Source of the DNA: Marinilabiliaceae bacterium JC017
Lineage (GTDB): Bacteria > Bacteroidota > Bacteroidia > Bacteroidales > Marinilabiliaceae
Direction of reading: 5' to 3'
DNA: 64,000 bases
NCBI GenBank assembly: GCA_004296775.1
Contig: RHGE01000020.1
Coordinates: forward strand, 1-64,000
Every line of letters begins with the position of its first letter. The first letter of the stretch is position 1. Under the pieces are notes generated by a model. That model made no database searches. It saw only the letters and a list, made by a program, of their open reading frames with translations, and was not told the origin of the DNA. The position numbers were made by a program, and so were the translations under genes. Shown one piece after another: positions 28,001 through 37,160 of the stretch.

Positions 28001-28684
28001 TTACTGAAGAACAAAGTTGATTGGCACAGTATAAGATACTTTTACCGCTTTACCTCTTTGTTTTCCGGCCTTCCATTTCGGCATCGACATTACCACTCGA
28101 ATTGCTTCTTTATCCAAATTTGGATCTACACCCCGAGCAATTTTTACTTGCTCCACTCCTCCTTTGGTATTCACAACAAATGATACATAAACACGACCCT
28201 GGATACCATTTTCCTGGGCAATTACAGGATACTTCACTGATTGAGCAATGTACTTACGCAATGCTGCTTCACCCCCCGGGAATTCCGGCATTTCTTCTAC
28301 AATGAAGAAAACAGGAGCGTCTTCAGTTTCTTCCTCTTCAACAACAACATCAGAAAAGTCGATTTCTGTATCTTCGTCCATTTCTGTGTCTTCAATGTCT
28401 AATTCTTCATCCAACTCCACATCGTCTTCCACGATATTAAGTACATCAGTTACTTTCGGTGGTGGTGGTGGTGGTGGTGGTTTAACCTCTTCCTGCCTGG
28501 TAATAGGAATAATCTCCTCTTCAGCTTCGAGATCATCCACAATTTCAAACTGGGAAACGTCCACGTCGGTTGTTGTCCATTCAAAGGCAATTAACACCAT
28601 TGCAAGCACAACTACCAAACCAACCTGCATGAAGATTGTCTTCTTGTTTTCCAGATCTGCTTTGGGCGACTTTTTTACTTCCAT
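28001..28684 (-). CDS. tonB: Energy transducer TonB
   Basis: TonB-family protein that passes inner-membrane proton-motive energy to outer-membrane receptors. A single N-terminal membrane helix (about residues 17-35) is followed by an acidic, Pro-rich periplasmic linker with a run of eight Pro (written as GGT repeats on the plus strand, a potential slippage site), and a C-terminal TonB domain (PEFPGGEAALRKYIAQSVKY, GRVYVSFVVNTKG, MPKWKAGKQRGKAVKVSYTVPINF). The 227-aa length is typical of Bacteroidota. Monocistronic; no exbB/exbD is next to it. Confidence 0.93.
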   Translation of the reverse strand: MEVKKSPKADLENKKTIFMQVGLVVVLAMVLIAFEWTTTDVDVSQFEIVDDLEAEEEIIPITRQEEVKPPPPPPPPKVTDVLNIVEDDVELDEELDIEDTEMDEDTEIDFSDVVVEEEETEDAPVFFIVEEMPEFPGGEAALRKYIAQSVKYPVIAQENGIQGRVYVSFVVNTKGGVEQVKIARGVDPNLDKEAIRVVMSMPKWKAGKQRGKAVKVSYTVPINFVLQ

Positions 28685-28959
28685 AATAGACTTACGTTTT
28701 GGTGCCTAAAGATAGCTTTAAAAATAAGTTTAATCAAGATTCAGGTAGGACTCCTGAAATTTGAGTGGATAAAAATAGAACATTCTATTTAAAATCCATT
28801 GCATTTCATTCGATTTTTCAAATGCAGTTGTATTTTGCCTATTGATATACCCATTGTAGTTCCTCTTTTAAGGATTCTTTGGCATCCTAGTTTCAGCAAA
28901 AAAATGACTGCCCAGTCAAAATTTTATCAAATTAATTTATCTGAAATAAAAATTTAATA

Positions 28960-28967
28960 TATATTTG
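28960..28967 (+). promoter_or_regulatory. Putative promoter -7 element of tRNA-Ala
   Basis: TATATTTG, a match to TAnnTTTG, lies 17 bp before the first base of the mature tRNA. Confidence 0.55.
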
Positions 28968-28984
28968 CCATCGCAAAAAGCAAA

Positions 28985-29058
28985 GGGGGCGTAGCTCAGT
29001 TGGCTAGAGCGTTTGACTGGCAGTCAAGAGGTCAGGGGTTCGATTCCCCTCGTCTCCA
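28985..29058 (+). tRNA. tRNA-Ala (anticodon GGC)
   Basis: Complete cloverleaf: the acceptor GGGGGCG pairs with CGTCTCC and includes the G3-U70 pair that marks alanine tRNAs; the D arm is TAGCTCAGTTGGCTAGAGC; the anticodon loop CTGGCAG reads GGC; the variable loop is AGGTC; the T arm is AGGGG-TTCGATT-CCCCT. The discriminator is A and the CCA end is not encoded. A strong terminator follows 2 bp later. Confidence 0.95.
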
Positions 29059-29060
29059 CA

Positions 29061-29095
29061 AGAAGGACAACTAAAAATTAGTTGTCCTTCTTTTA
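29061..29095 (+). terminator. Terminator of tRNA-Ala
   Basis: 14-bp stem AGAAGGACAACTAA/TTAGTTGTCCTTCT around AAA, followed by TTT, immediately after the tRNA. Confidence 0.88.
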
Positions 29096-29191
29096 TATAT
29101 AATCACATCTGAAATATTTAGGAATTTTTAATACCTCTTCATTCCGCTTATTCATCGATTCACTTACCTTTGTTTTTAAAAGCCAAGCTAT

Positions 29192-30265
29192 ATGTCGGAT
29201 AACTCGGGTAAGATACTAAAAAGCATTAATCCGGTAAAAGTAGTATTTCCAGTTATAATTGGATTAGGTGTAACTGGATTTATGCTTTATCGCGAATTCG
29301 ACCCATCCAGCCTTTCAGCTCTTCACTTTACTCTTCAATCATTTTTTTGGCTGATTATTTCTTTTTTAATGATGGCCATCAGAGATCTCAGTTACGTTTA
29401 CCGCATACGGTTACTAAGTAATAACAAGTTATCATGGAAAAACTCCATCAATGTTATTTTGCTATGGGAGTTTACGTCAGCAATAACACCTTCTGCAATT
29501 GGAGGAACCAGCGTGGCTATTTTCTTTTTAAACAAGGAAGGCTTGAGAATTGGGCGAAGCACAGCGGTAGTAATGGTTACTTCATTCCTAGATGAACTTT
29601 ACTTTATTATAACCTTTCCCATTATCCTTTTTGCCATCGGAAGAACTGATATTTTCACTTTTGGAGAGCTAACACAACAAAGTCTTCCCTGGTTTAGAAA
29701 TCAATTCTTCGTCTTCGCCCTCATTGGATATCTATTAAAGTTGGCCTACACCATTGTGATAAGCTATGGTCTTTTCTTTAATCCCAGAGGACTAAAATGG
29801 CTCCTTCTCTGGCTCTTTAAATTACCAATTATTAGAAAATGGCGCCCCCAAGCTAATGAATCTGGTACAGACCTAATTCAAACCTCACATGAATTTAAAT
29901 CATGGCCGATAAAAAACTGGTTAAAAGCCTTTGGTGCAACAGCATTAAGCTGGACCGCACGCTATTGGGTGGTTAACACGCTTATTTTATCCTTCTTTGG
30001 CATCTATTTTCTTAACTGGGAAAATCACATTATCATATTTGGTAAACAACTAGTAATGTGGATCATGATGCTTGTAAGCCCAACACCAGGCGGCAGTGGT
30101 TTTGCTGAATATGTCTTTAAAGAATTTCTGGCCGGATTAATTCCACTTGGAACAGGTGTCACTATGGCTTTTTTATGGCGGTTCATTAGCTATTACCCAT
30201 ACTTAATCATAGGCGCCTTCCTTGTGCCCAAATGGATACGAAAACACTTCCTTTCAAGGAGTTGA
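29192..30265 (+). CDS. UPF0104 / LPG-synthase-TM family membrane protein
   Basis: Polytopic inner-membrane protein of the lysylphosphatidylglycerol synthetase transmembrane (UPF0104, YbhN/AglD-like) family, often thought to flip or modify lipid-linked precursors. About eight hydrophobic segments are visible. Family signatures are RLLSNNKLSWKNSINVILLWEFTSAITPSAIGGTSVAIFFLNKEG and the C-terminal LVSPTPGGSGFAEYVFKEF. No soluble lysyl-transferase domain is present. 357 aa. Located between tRNA-Ala and the solute-binding lipoprotein gene; function not resolvable from sequence alone. Confidence 0.85.
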   Translation: MSDNSGKILKSINPVKVVFPVIIGLGVTGFMLYREFDPSSLSALHFTLQSFFWLIISFLMMAIRDLSYVYRIRLLSNNKLSWKNSINVILLWEFTSAITPSAIGGTSVAIFFLNKEGLRIGRSTAVVMVTSFLDELYFIITFPIILFAIGRTDIFTFGELTQQSLPWFRNQFFVFALIGYLLKLAYTIVISYGLFFNPRGLKWLLLWLFKLPIIRKWRPQANESGTDLIQTSHEFKSWPIKNWLKAFGATALSWTARYWVVNTLILSFFGIYFLNWENHIIIFGKQLVMWIMMLVSPTPGGSGFAEYVFKEFLAGLIPLGTGVTMAFLWRFISYYPYLIIGAFLVPKWIRKHFLSRS

Positions 30266-30354
30266 CATTTGACCAACAACTTTAAATCAATGACAAAAAG
30301 AATTCGCAAGAAGAAGGCATTCACTAACTTGTTGTAGTGCTAATCCTATCTTTT

Positions 30355-31176
30355 ATGTCCTTAATGAAAGTTATTCCTTTTATATTAACCTTACTACTCT
30401 TTATCCTTGTTTCAGGCTGCAGGGTAAAGGAAAACAAGATGCCACATGTTGATACATCGATCCAACATGAAGTACTGATTTATTGCGAAAATTCAATGGT
30501 ACCAGTGATTCTGGAGCTAGCAAATGAATTTGAAAAAAAATACCACTGCCGCGTCAAAATACAGAACGATTGTGCACAAAATCTAATTGGTCTCATTAAT
30601 TACTCAAAAAAAGGTGACCTATTTATTCCTTCTTCAATCATCGCATTTAAGCAATTAAGAAATAAAACTGGCTTTTCAGTAACAGATTCGACTTTATTAG
30701 GATATAACAGATTGGTATTCATGGTTAAAAAAGGCAATCCTTCTAAATTTAATGGCGACACCAAGCAACTTATTAAAGAAAAACATGCTATTATTATTGC
30801 CAATCCAGAAACAAGCTCGCTGGGTTTAGAAACCCAAAAATACCTCAAAAAAAACAGGTTATATGAACGCGTACTGAAAAATGTTGTTGCTTTATCTGCT
30901 GACTATAAGGGGTTAGTAAAAAGCCTATCTAACAATCAGGCAGACATAGCTTTAAATTGGAAAAGCGTTATATATATTAATGGCAATAAGAATTTGGTAG
31001 ATTTTATAACTATAGATTCAAATACAGATGTTTCAAACAGCGTTTATGCAGGCCTGTTATCAACCTCTGATAACAAGGAATTAGCCAGAGTATTTCTTTC
31101 TTTAATTAATTCCAACACCGGCAGATCGATATTAACAAAGCATGGTTTTTCCAAAAGAAAAACATTTATTTTTTAA
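30355..31176 (+). CDS. ModA-like solute-binding lipoprotein
   Basis: Periplasmic type II solute-binding fold resembling molybdate/tungstate (ModA/WtpA) or other oxyanion binding proteins: EVLIYCENSMVPVILELANEFEKKYHCRVKI, GDLFIPSSIIAFKQL, YNRLVFMVKKGNP and IIANPETSSLGLETQKYL. The signal peptide ends in a lipobox (LVSGC), so it is membrane-anchored. The possible GTG at 30337 is less likely than the ATGs at 30355 or 30364. No ABC permease or ATPase lies next to it. A hybrid sensor kinase gene starts 43 bp downstream, so a sensory role is more likely than transport. Confidence 0.8.
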   Translation: MSLMKVIPFILTLLLFILVSGCRVKENKMPHVDTSIQHEVLIYCENSMVPVILELANEFEKKYHCRVKIQNDCAQNLIGLINYSKKGDLFIPSSIIAFKQLRNKTGFSVTDSTLLGYNRLVFMVKKGNPSKFNGDTKQLIKEKHAIIIANPETSSLGLETQKYLKKNRLYERVLKNVVALSADYKGLVKSLSNNQADIALNWKSVIYINGNKNLVDFITIDSNTDVSNSVYAGLLSTSDNKELARVFLSLINSNTGRSILTKHGFSKRKTFIF

Positions 31177-31218
31177 ATTTAAATGCATAAACTCTAAATT
31201 ACATACAAAAAACAGCGT

Positions 31219-34200
31219 GTGAACCGGTGGAATAAACTTAGCAGAATTATATTTCTTAAAGAACCCATTATAAATAAGTTGTATTTACTATTGGGCGTCT
31301 TTCTCATGACTATTTCTGCTATATTACTTATCGAAAATTACTTTGATCACGCCTACATCACAAAGTATAGAAATGAAATTGACAATCAGGAACAGCAACG
31401 AAAAATTGAAAACCTATTAAAGACCAATCTTTTAAAACTCAATATTGCTTTTAAATCTTACAGATCCATCTCTCACCCGCAGCAACTCTCCAATAATAAT
31501 GAAACCATTCAAAACTTAATTGAAAAATGTCATAAAATCACTATTGTGCTTGATGAAGGAGGAAAAGTATCAAGCGTGAAATCTGTCAATCTACATTCAA
31601 AGGATGAAATTACAGAAGTCATTACATACAAAAGGGACAAACACACTGGCTCTATAAAAGAAATCAGAGAGTTAGTTCCAAAAATAAGAGACCTAAATAA
31701 TCTATCGAATAAGATCTCAACACACATAGACAATAAACTACAAGGGAAAATACCAAATCAGGAAAAGTACCTCAATTCAATCGAATTCTACATTAAACAA
31801 TCCGACACCTATTTTGAGAGAATTAATGAAATCGAAAACAAGATTTCGTATGATATCAATAAACGCTTAGCATACCTGCATAATACAAGCATCAATGTTG
31901 TAACAAAATACAATAAGCTAAAGTATTTCAGCTTGTTCTTTTTTAGCCTCTTTGCGGTAATTATCACCTATTTTTTGATCAGCCAGATCAGAAGTGTAAT
32001 AATCTTCAGGAGAAAGGCAGAAGAGAGTAATAAAAAATTATTGCTGGCTGTTGAACAAAGCCCCATCTCAATCATGATAACTGACACCAGTGGCAATATC
32101 GAGTATGTTAATAAGGGTTTTGAAGATGTATCAGGGCTTTCAAAACATGAATTAACCGGACATAGTGCTAATCTATTAAAATCAGAAATAGAAGACAGTG
32201 CCTTTGCCAATGTTCTCTGGCAAACAGTTCAGGAAGGTAAGGTATGGACAGGCGAATTGAATAATAGAAGAAAAGATGGAAGCATTTATTGGGAAAAAGT
32301 ATTGATCTCTCCAGTATTAAGTGAAGATAAAACCATCTCAAATTACGTAGTCATAAAGGAGGATATCACCGAAAAACGAAATTTGACAGAATCATTGAGA
32401 GAATCAAACGAATCAATGAAAACCATTACTGAAAATCTACCGGTGGGCATCCTCATTGTAAACACAAAAAAAGAAATTATTCAAATAAATCACACAGCCG
32501 CTAAAACAATGGGATTCAATTCCATTGAAGAGGCAATTTCCAAAATGAAGGGATTAACCTATAAAGACTTTTTTAACACCATTAAAAAAGACTATTATAC
32601 AGATCCTACCACCGGTATCAAAGTCACCTCACTGGAAGAGATTCTGGAAGTGAAAGAAAACAATATTTCACGTGAAATCCTCAAAAACATACTTCCCATT
32701 CGTCTGAATAATGAACCGGTATTTCTGGAAGCATTCATGGACATAAGTGCACAAAAAGAGGTACAAAAAAAAGAAACAGAAGCAAACAAAGCAAAATCAG
32801 AATTTTTGGCCAATATGAGCCACGAAATTCGCACCCCCATGAATGGTATCATCGGAGCCACCGAATTACTTTCCAAAACCCATTTATCGAAAGAACAAAA
32901 CAATATTGTATCTATCATCTCACGATCATGTGAAAATCTTCTGGGCATAATCAATGACATCCTGGACTTTTCCAAAATTGAAGCCGGGAAAATGAAAATT
33001 GAGACATACCCCTTCAATATAAGATCAACCATCGATTATTTATTGGATCAAATGTCTTTTAAAACTAACGAAAAGGGTATCGAATTGTTAGGATCAATAG
33101 AAGAAACCATTCCAATGGTATTAATTGGTGATGAAGGACGAGTGATACAAATACTTGTTAATTTACTGGGGAATGCTGTTAAATTCACAAAAGAAGGCGA
33201 AGTCGTATTAAAAGTTGAAGTTGAAAAACAAATAGGGACGGAAATAACCCTCCATTTCATGGTTGAAGATTCAGGCATTGGAATTCCTAAAGATAAACTG
33301 GAAAAAATTTTTGAATCCTTTACTCAAGCTGACGGATCAACTACACGTAAATTTGGAGGAACCGGCCTGGGAACATCCATCTCAAAAATGTTACTGGAAT
33401 TAATGGGTGGAAAAATATGGGTAGAGAGTCCCAATCCCAATTTTGCCTGGTCCAAAGAAAACCCAGGTTCAGTTTTTCATTTCATCTTACCTTTCAAAAT
33501 TGACAAAAGCCAAGCGGTATACGAGCTAGACACAGAAAAATTTGCCGAGGTGCGTACTCTCATTGTAGATAACCACAAAACCAACCTATTATTACTCAAA
33601 AAAACATTAAACAACTGGGGAATTGCATCAGAGGCCATCAATGATGAAAAATCGGCCATTGACCTCCTCCAAGGAAAAAACAACTTCAACCTGGTGATCA
33701 TTGACGCCCATGTTTTCAGCAAAGTACACAACAACTTTATTAACCACCTAAAAAATGCCAAAGAAGATGTAAAGCTCATCATGTTTACCTCCGATAACAA
33801 ATGGAAGGATCAAGATGAATACAAAGGAATAGATTGTGTCCTTCAAAAACCCATTAAGCATACCCAACTTTATACTGCTATTGAATCCCTATTTTCTCTA
33901 TCTAAGGAAATAAATAGTGTTGGAGAAAACGGAAAAGAAACCTTTAGTGATCGAATCAAAGGCAAAAAGATTTTATTAGTGGAGGATAATATTATTAACC
34001 AAAAAATTGCAGAAAAGATGCTTGCCCGAATTGGGTTCAAAACAGATATTGCCAACAACGGTGAAGAAGCAGTGGATTTGATAAAAAAATCCCCCTCTAC
34101 ATTCGATCTCATTTTTATGGATGTACAAATGCCAATCCTGAATGGACTAGATGCGACACGACATTTAAGAAATGCTAAAATTGAAATACCTATCATTGCC

Positions 34201-34320
34201 ATGACAGCTAATGCGCTTAAAGGAGATAAAGAAATATGTCTTGAAGCTGGAATGAATGACTACATTGGCAAACCAGTAAAAATGGACGACCTGGAGGCTA
34301 TTATTTCCAAATGGCTATAA
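31219..34320 (+). CDS. Hybrid histidine kinase with two receiver domains
   Basis: 1033-aa membrane sensor kinase with a GTG start. Layout: membrane helix about 20-42, helical periplasmic domain about 43-235, second helix about 237-257, PAS about 270-390 (EQSPISIMITDTSGNIEYVN), PAS about 400-515, HisKA with phospho-acceptor H535 (FLANMSHEIRTPMNG), HATPase (NLLGNAVKF, DSGIGIP, GGTGLGTSI), and two receivers. The first receiver looks changed: the acidic pocket is VDNH rather than DD/ED, although D829 and the LQKPIK Lys remain. The second is canonical (LLVEDN, D968 in FMDVQMP, GKPVK). There is no output DNA-binding domain, so it must pass phosphate on or act through proteins. Likely partner: the solute-binding lipoprotein 43 bp upstream. 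Confidence 0.93.
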   Translation: MNRWNKLSRIIFLKEPIINKLYLLLGVFLMTISAILLIENYFDHAYITKYRNEIDNQEQQRKIENLLKTNLLKLNIAFKSYRSISHPQQLSNNNETIQNLIEKCHKITIVLDEGGKVSSVKSVNLHSKDEITEVITYKRDKHTGSIKEIRELVPKIRDLNNLSNKISTHIDNKLQGKIPNQEKYLNSIEFYIKQSDTYFERINEIENKISYDINKRLAYLHNTSINVVTKYNKLKYFSLFFFSLFAVIITYFLISQIRSVIIFRRKAEESNKKLLLAVEQSPISIMITDTSGNIEYVNKGFEDVSGLSKHELTGHSANLLKSEIEDSAFANVLWQTVQEGKVWTGELNNRRKDGSIYWEKVLISPVLSEDKTISNYVVIKEDITEKRNLTESLRESNESMKTITENLPVGILIVNTKKEIIQINHTAAKTMGFNSIEEAISKMKGLTYKDFFNTIKKDYYTDPTTGIKVTSLEEILEVKENNISREILKNILPIRLNNEPVFLEAFMDISAQKEVQKKETEANKAKSEFLANMSHEIRTPMNGIIGATELLSKTHLSKEQNNIVSIISRSCENLLGIINDILDFSKIEAGKMKIETYPFNIRSTIDYLLDQMSFKTNEKGIELLGSIEETIPMVLIGDEGRVIQILVNLLGNAVKFTKEGEVVLKVEVEKQIGTEITLHFMVEDSGIGIPKDKLEKIFESFTQADGSTTRKFGGTGLGTSISKMLLELMGGKIWVESPNPNFAWSKENPGSVFHFILPFKIDKSQAVYELDTEKFAEVRTLIVDNHKTNLLLLKKTLNNWGIASEAINDEKSAIDLLQGKNNFNLVIIDAHVFSKVHNNFINHLKNAKEDVKLIMFTSDNKWKDQDEYKGIDCVLQKPIKHTQLYTAIESLFSLSKEINSVGENGKETFSDRIKGKKILLVEDNIINQKIAEKMLARIGFKTDIANNGEEAVDLIKKSPSTFDLIFMDVQMPILNGLDATRHLRNAKIEIPIIAMTANALKGDKEICLEAGMNDYIGKPVKMDDLEAIISKWL

Positions 34321-34517
34321 CCAATGAATCATTAGATTTTAGACTGACATCCATCCAACACAGTAGGAGAGCTATAATAGTTTCGGCTTCCAAATACTCA
34401 TAAAAGTTTAACAAACTAGGTTATTTTCTAAATAATGGATGATTTGAATTAATCCCAATAGAATCAAGAATAGAACCTTTTTTTAGGGACACCTTTTATT
34501 TTAAAACTTCAGAAGAT

Positions 34518-34968
34518 CAAAGTTGCAACAGTCTTTCCTCCGGAACGGAAACAGTGCGCAAAAATGCAACAATCTTTCCGCCGAAACGGGAACGATGCGC
34601 AAAGTTGCAACAGTCTTCCTGTCGAAACGGGAACGATGCGCAAAATTGCAACAGCATTTCCGCCGAAACGGGAACGGTGTGCAAAGTTGCAACAGTCTTT
34701 CCTCCGGAACGGAAACGGTGCGCAAAAATACAACAACCCTTCCGTTGGAACGGGAACAGCGCGCAGAATTGCAACGACCTTTCCGCCGAAACGGGAACGG
34801 TGCGCAAAGTTGCTACAATCTTTCCGTCGGAACGGGAACGGCGCGCAGAATTGCAACGACCTTTCCGTTGGAACGGGAACGATGCGCAAAATTGCAACAT
34901 TCTTTCCGTTGGAACAGGAACGGTGTGCAAAGTTGCAACAGTCTTTCTGCCGGAACGGATTTCTTCTT
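34518..34968. repeat. Minisatellite, 41-bp unit, eleven copies
   Basis: Eleven consecutive 41-bp units start at 34518, 34559 and so on; the last one is partial. Each carries the blocks GTTGCAACAGTCTTTCC, CGGAACGG(G)AACGG and TGCGCAAA with substitutions between copies. Because 41 is not a multiple of three and the unit has no stop in any frame, open frames of 140-170 codons run through it in several frames on both strands. These are artefacts of the period, so no gene is called. It follows the hybrid kinase gene, with no known gene for ~530 bp afterwards. Confidence 0.88.
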
Positions 34969-35498
34969 TCTGTTTGCAACTCTTAAAACATCTTATTATC
35001 AAATATATTTAAAGATTGCCCGGGTAGAATAATGCCGAATAGATGATCTGCGTAAGGTTGGTTCCGTAAAACTGGTCTTTATAAGTTATGCGAATCAAGA
35101 GTTGAACCCTATCCGGGGTTCTGCGCACAACGTGATAATAATTCATCCCGATTCTAGGGACGGTTATTCATATTTAATTCCTTTGGAATAGGATTGTGCG
35201 AATAATGAATAGTACCTACAAAAATGTAGGATGCGATGATAAATTCATTAATCCATTCAGTTTTCTGTACAATAATGCCAATCAAGGGCAGAACCTCTTA
35301 AGAATAGAATTATCCTATGCTCATCCATATATGAAGTACGGGCCAAGTACAAATAAGATATTCCAACCGGCATAACTATACAACAAACATCTTGCAAATT
35401 ACAGGATGTACATCGTTTGTCCTTAATCATGCAAATCTTGTTATAAAATTACGCTGTTTGAGAATCTGTAATTTTCAACCTTTTATTGCCATGAATAG
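34969..35498. other. Intergenic stretch after the 41-bp array
   Basis: About 530 bp with no ORF called. Short degenerate echoes exist, for example GCGAATCAAGAGTTGAACC near 35091 and GCCAATCAAGGGCAGAACC near 35277, but no clear unit. I see no strong terminator for the carbamoyltransferase gene in it. Confidence 0.4.
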
Positions 35499-37145
35499 TT
35501 AAAACAAATCAAGTTTACCATTTAACACCACTCCATCGAGCTGCATGTTTTTAGCAGATTGAAGCGCCCCTTCCACTGTATGCACAATTGGTTCACCTTT
35601 CACATTGAATGAGGTATTTATAAGTGCTTTGATATTATACTGAGTATCCAACTTCTCCAGTAAATCATATATAAACGGATTCTCCTCCCGACTTGAAATA
35701 GTTTGAATGCGAGCAGTGCCATTTACATGAACCACTCCTTCAATCTCCTTTTGAAACTGTGGCAGGATCTCGAAATCCAACAGCATAAGCTTACTCAAGT
35801 GATGTATTTTTTCTTTTCCGGTAAAATACCTGGCATTTTTCTCTAACATCACCGGAGCAATGGGCCGATACCATTCCCGCCGTTTGTGCTCCATGCTTAC
35901 TTTTCGGGCCAACTTTTTAGAATTAGCAAGCGACAGAATACTACGATTACCGAGGGCTCTTGGCCCTACCTCACCAAAACCATTACATACACCTATAACT
36001 TTCCCCTGGGTTAATGCCAAGGCACAAGCATCAACATCCTCCTTTGTATACTCAGGAACATCAATGGATAAACCCCAATTATTAAGATAAGGTGAGTGTT
36101 TTTTTATCTTGCCGTTTCGTGCCCACTCCATAAACGCGGCTGCTCCCATAGCCAATCCACTATCTTCTGTACAGGGCGGAATAAATACATCCTTAAACAA
36201 ACCAGATTTCAACAAGGCGGTATTCACTACGATATTTAATGCTGATCCGCCTGAATAGTATAAATAGTCAGCCTTTGTTTTCTGCTGTAATTGCTCAATT
36301 TTAGCAATAAAATTCCGTTGAAAAATATATTGAAGAGTTGCCACAATATTTTGCAAAAAAGGATCATCCGGATGAAGGTGTGTTTTATTCCATCCCCAAT
36401 CGCGGGCAGCGGCTTCATAGAATTCCTTTTTACTGTGCCAGATCTCCCCAAAATATTGATGAGCATTAAGCCATTTCTCCATTTCAATGGAATACCTGCC
36501 ATATGAAGCTAATCCCATCACTTTACCAGGGACACTATTCTGCTCATGAAACTTTGCGCCAATAATTCCAAACACTAACGCATTGGCATTAAAAAAACCT
36601 GACAAATATTTCAAGTCCCAATGAAACTCTAAAGGCTTAATTTGACCATTAACGTAATGCCAAGCCGAAAAATTCCCTAAACTCGCGCCTCCATCAAAAT
36701 GAACAAGTAAACTGTTTTCTTTAAACGGTCCGAAGAAAGGCAAACAAGCACCAATGTGCGCCAGTTCATGATTTAAAACATAGGCTGTTTTTTCCTTATC
36801 CAGCCACCAACATCTGCCTTTTTCAACAGTGGTTGATAATGCATTATTCAGGGGCCCCTCAAATCTGAAGCGACCACAACTTGAAATAAAAGCCCTTCCT
36901 ACAACATTATCGACAAAGACCAGGTCATAATCCGTATGGGCCAACAATCCCTCCTCCTTCAACAAATCATATATCAAGAGGTGCAACCGATTATCATGTT
37001 TTTTCCTTGTCAGGCGTTCAAGCGTCAAGTGCTTTAAGACAATCCCGTCCTGCATAATTGTTAACGCATGATCATGCACATAGAAGGGCGTAGCACTATT
37101 CAGTCTATCCTGTATGCCGTAAATTGCTACAGTTAGTTTCCCCAT
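35499..37145 (-). CDS. Carbamoyltransferase (NodU/CmcH family)
   Basis: O-carbamoyltransferase of the NodU/TobZ type, which adds carbamoyl groups to sugars or antibiotics using carbamoyl phosphate and ATP. The N-terminal Kae1-like domain has FYVHDHALTIMQDG, the metal site HELAHIGACLPFFG and LLVHFDGGASLGNF, and YYSGGSALNIVVNT; the C-terminal half has GFGEVGPRALGNRSIL and EWYRPIAPVMLE, then NTSFNVKGEPIVHT. Starting at the ATG at 37145 (a TTG at 37157 is less likely) gives 548 aa. It is the last gene of the 35.5-46.2 kb minus-strand unit, and its context among glycan genes suggests it decorates a surface glycan. Confidence 0.88.
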   Translation of the reverse strand: MGKLTVAIYGIQDRLNSATPFYVHDHALTIMQDGIVLKHLTLERLTRKKHDNRLHLLIYDLLKEEGLLAHTDYDLVFVDNVVGRAFISSCGRFRFEGPLNNALSTTVEKGRCWWLDKEKTAYVLNHELAHIGACLPFFGPFKENSLLVHFDGGASLGNFSAWHYVNGQIKPLEFHWDLKYLSGFFNANALVFGIIGAKFHEQNSVPGKVMGLASYGRYSIEMEKWLNAHQYFGEIWHSKKEFYEAAARDWGWNKTHLHPDDPFLQNIVATLQYIFQRNFIAKIEQLQQKTKADYLYYSGGSALNIVVNTALLKSGLFKDVFIPPCTEDSGLAMGAAAFMEWARNGKIKKHSPYLNNWGLSIDVPEYTKEDVDACALALTQGKVIGVCNGFGEVGPRALGNRSILSLANSKKLARKVSMEHKRREWYRPIAPVMLEKNARYFTGKEKIHHLSKLMLLDFEILPQFQKEIEGVVHVNGTARIQTISSREENPFIYDLLEKLDTQYNIKALINTSFNVKGEPIVHTVEGALQSAKNMQLDGVVLNGKLDLF

Positions 37146-37160
37146 TTTCCCAGACAACTA

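Noticed and set aside
34509-35032. Open frames of 140-169 codons on both strands
   Set aside because: They come from a 41-bp tandem repeat without stops; the frame changes at each unit and no start or RBS context supports any of them.
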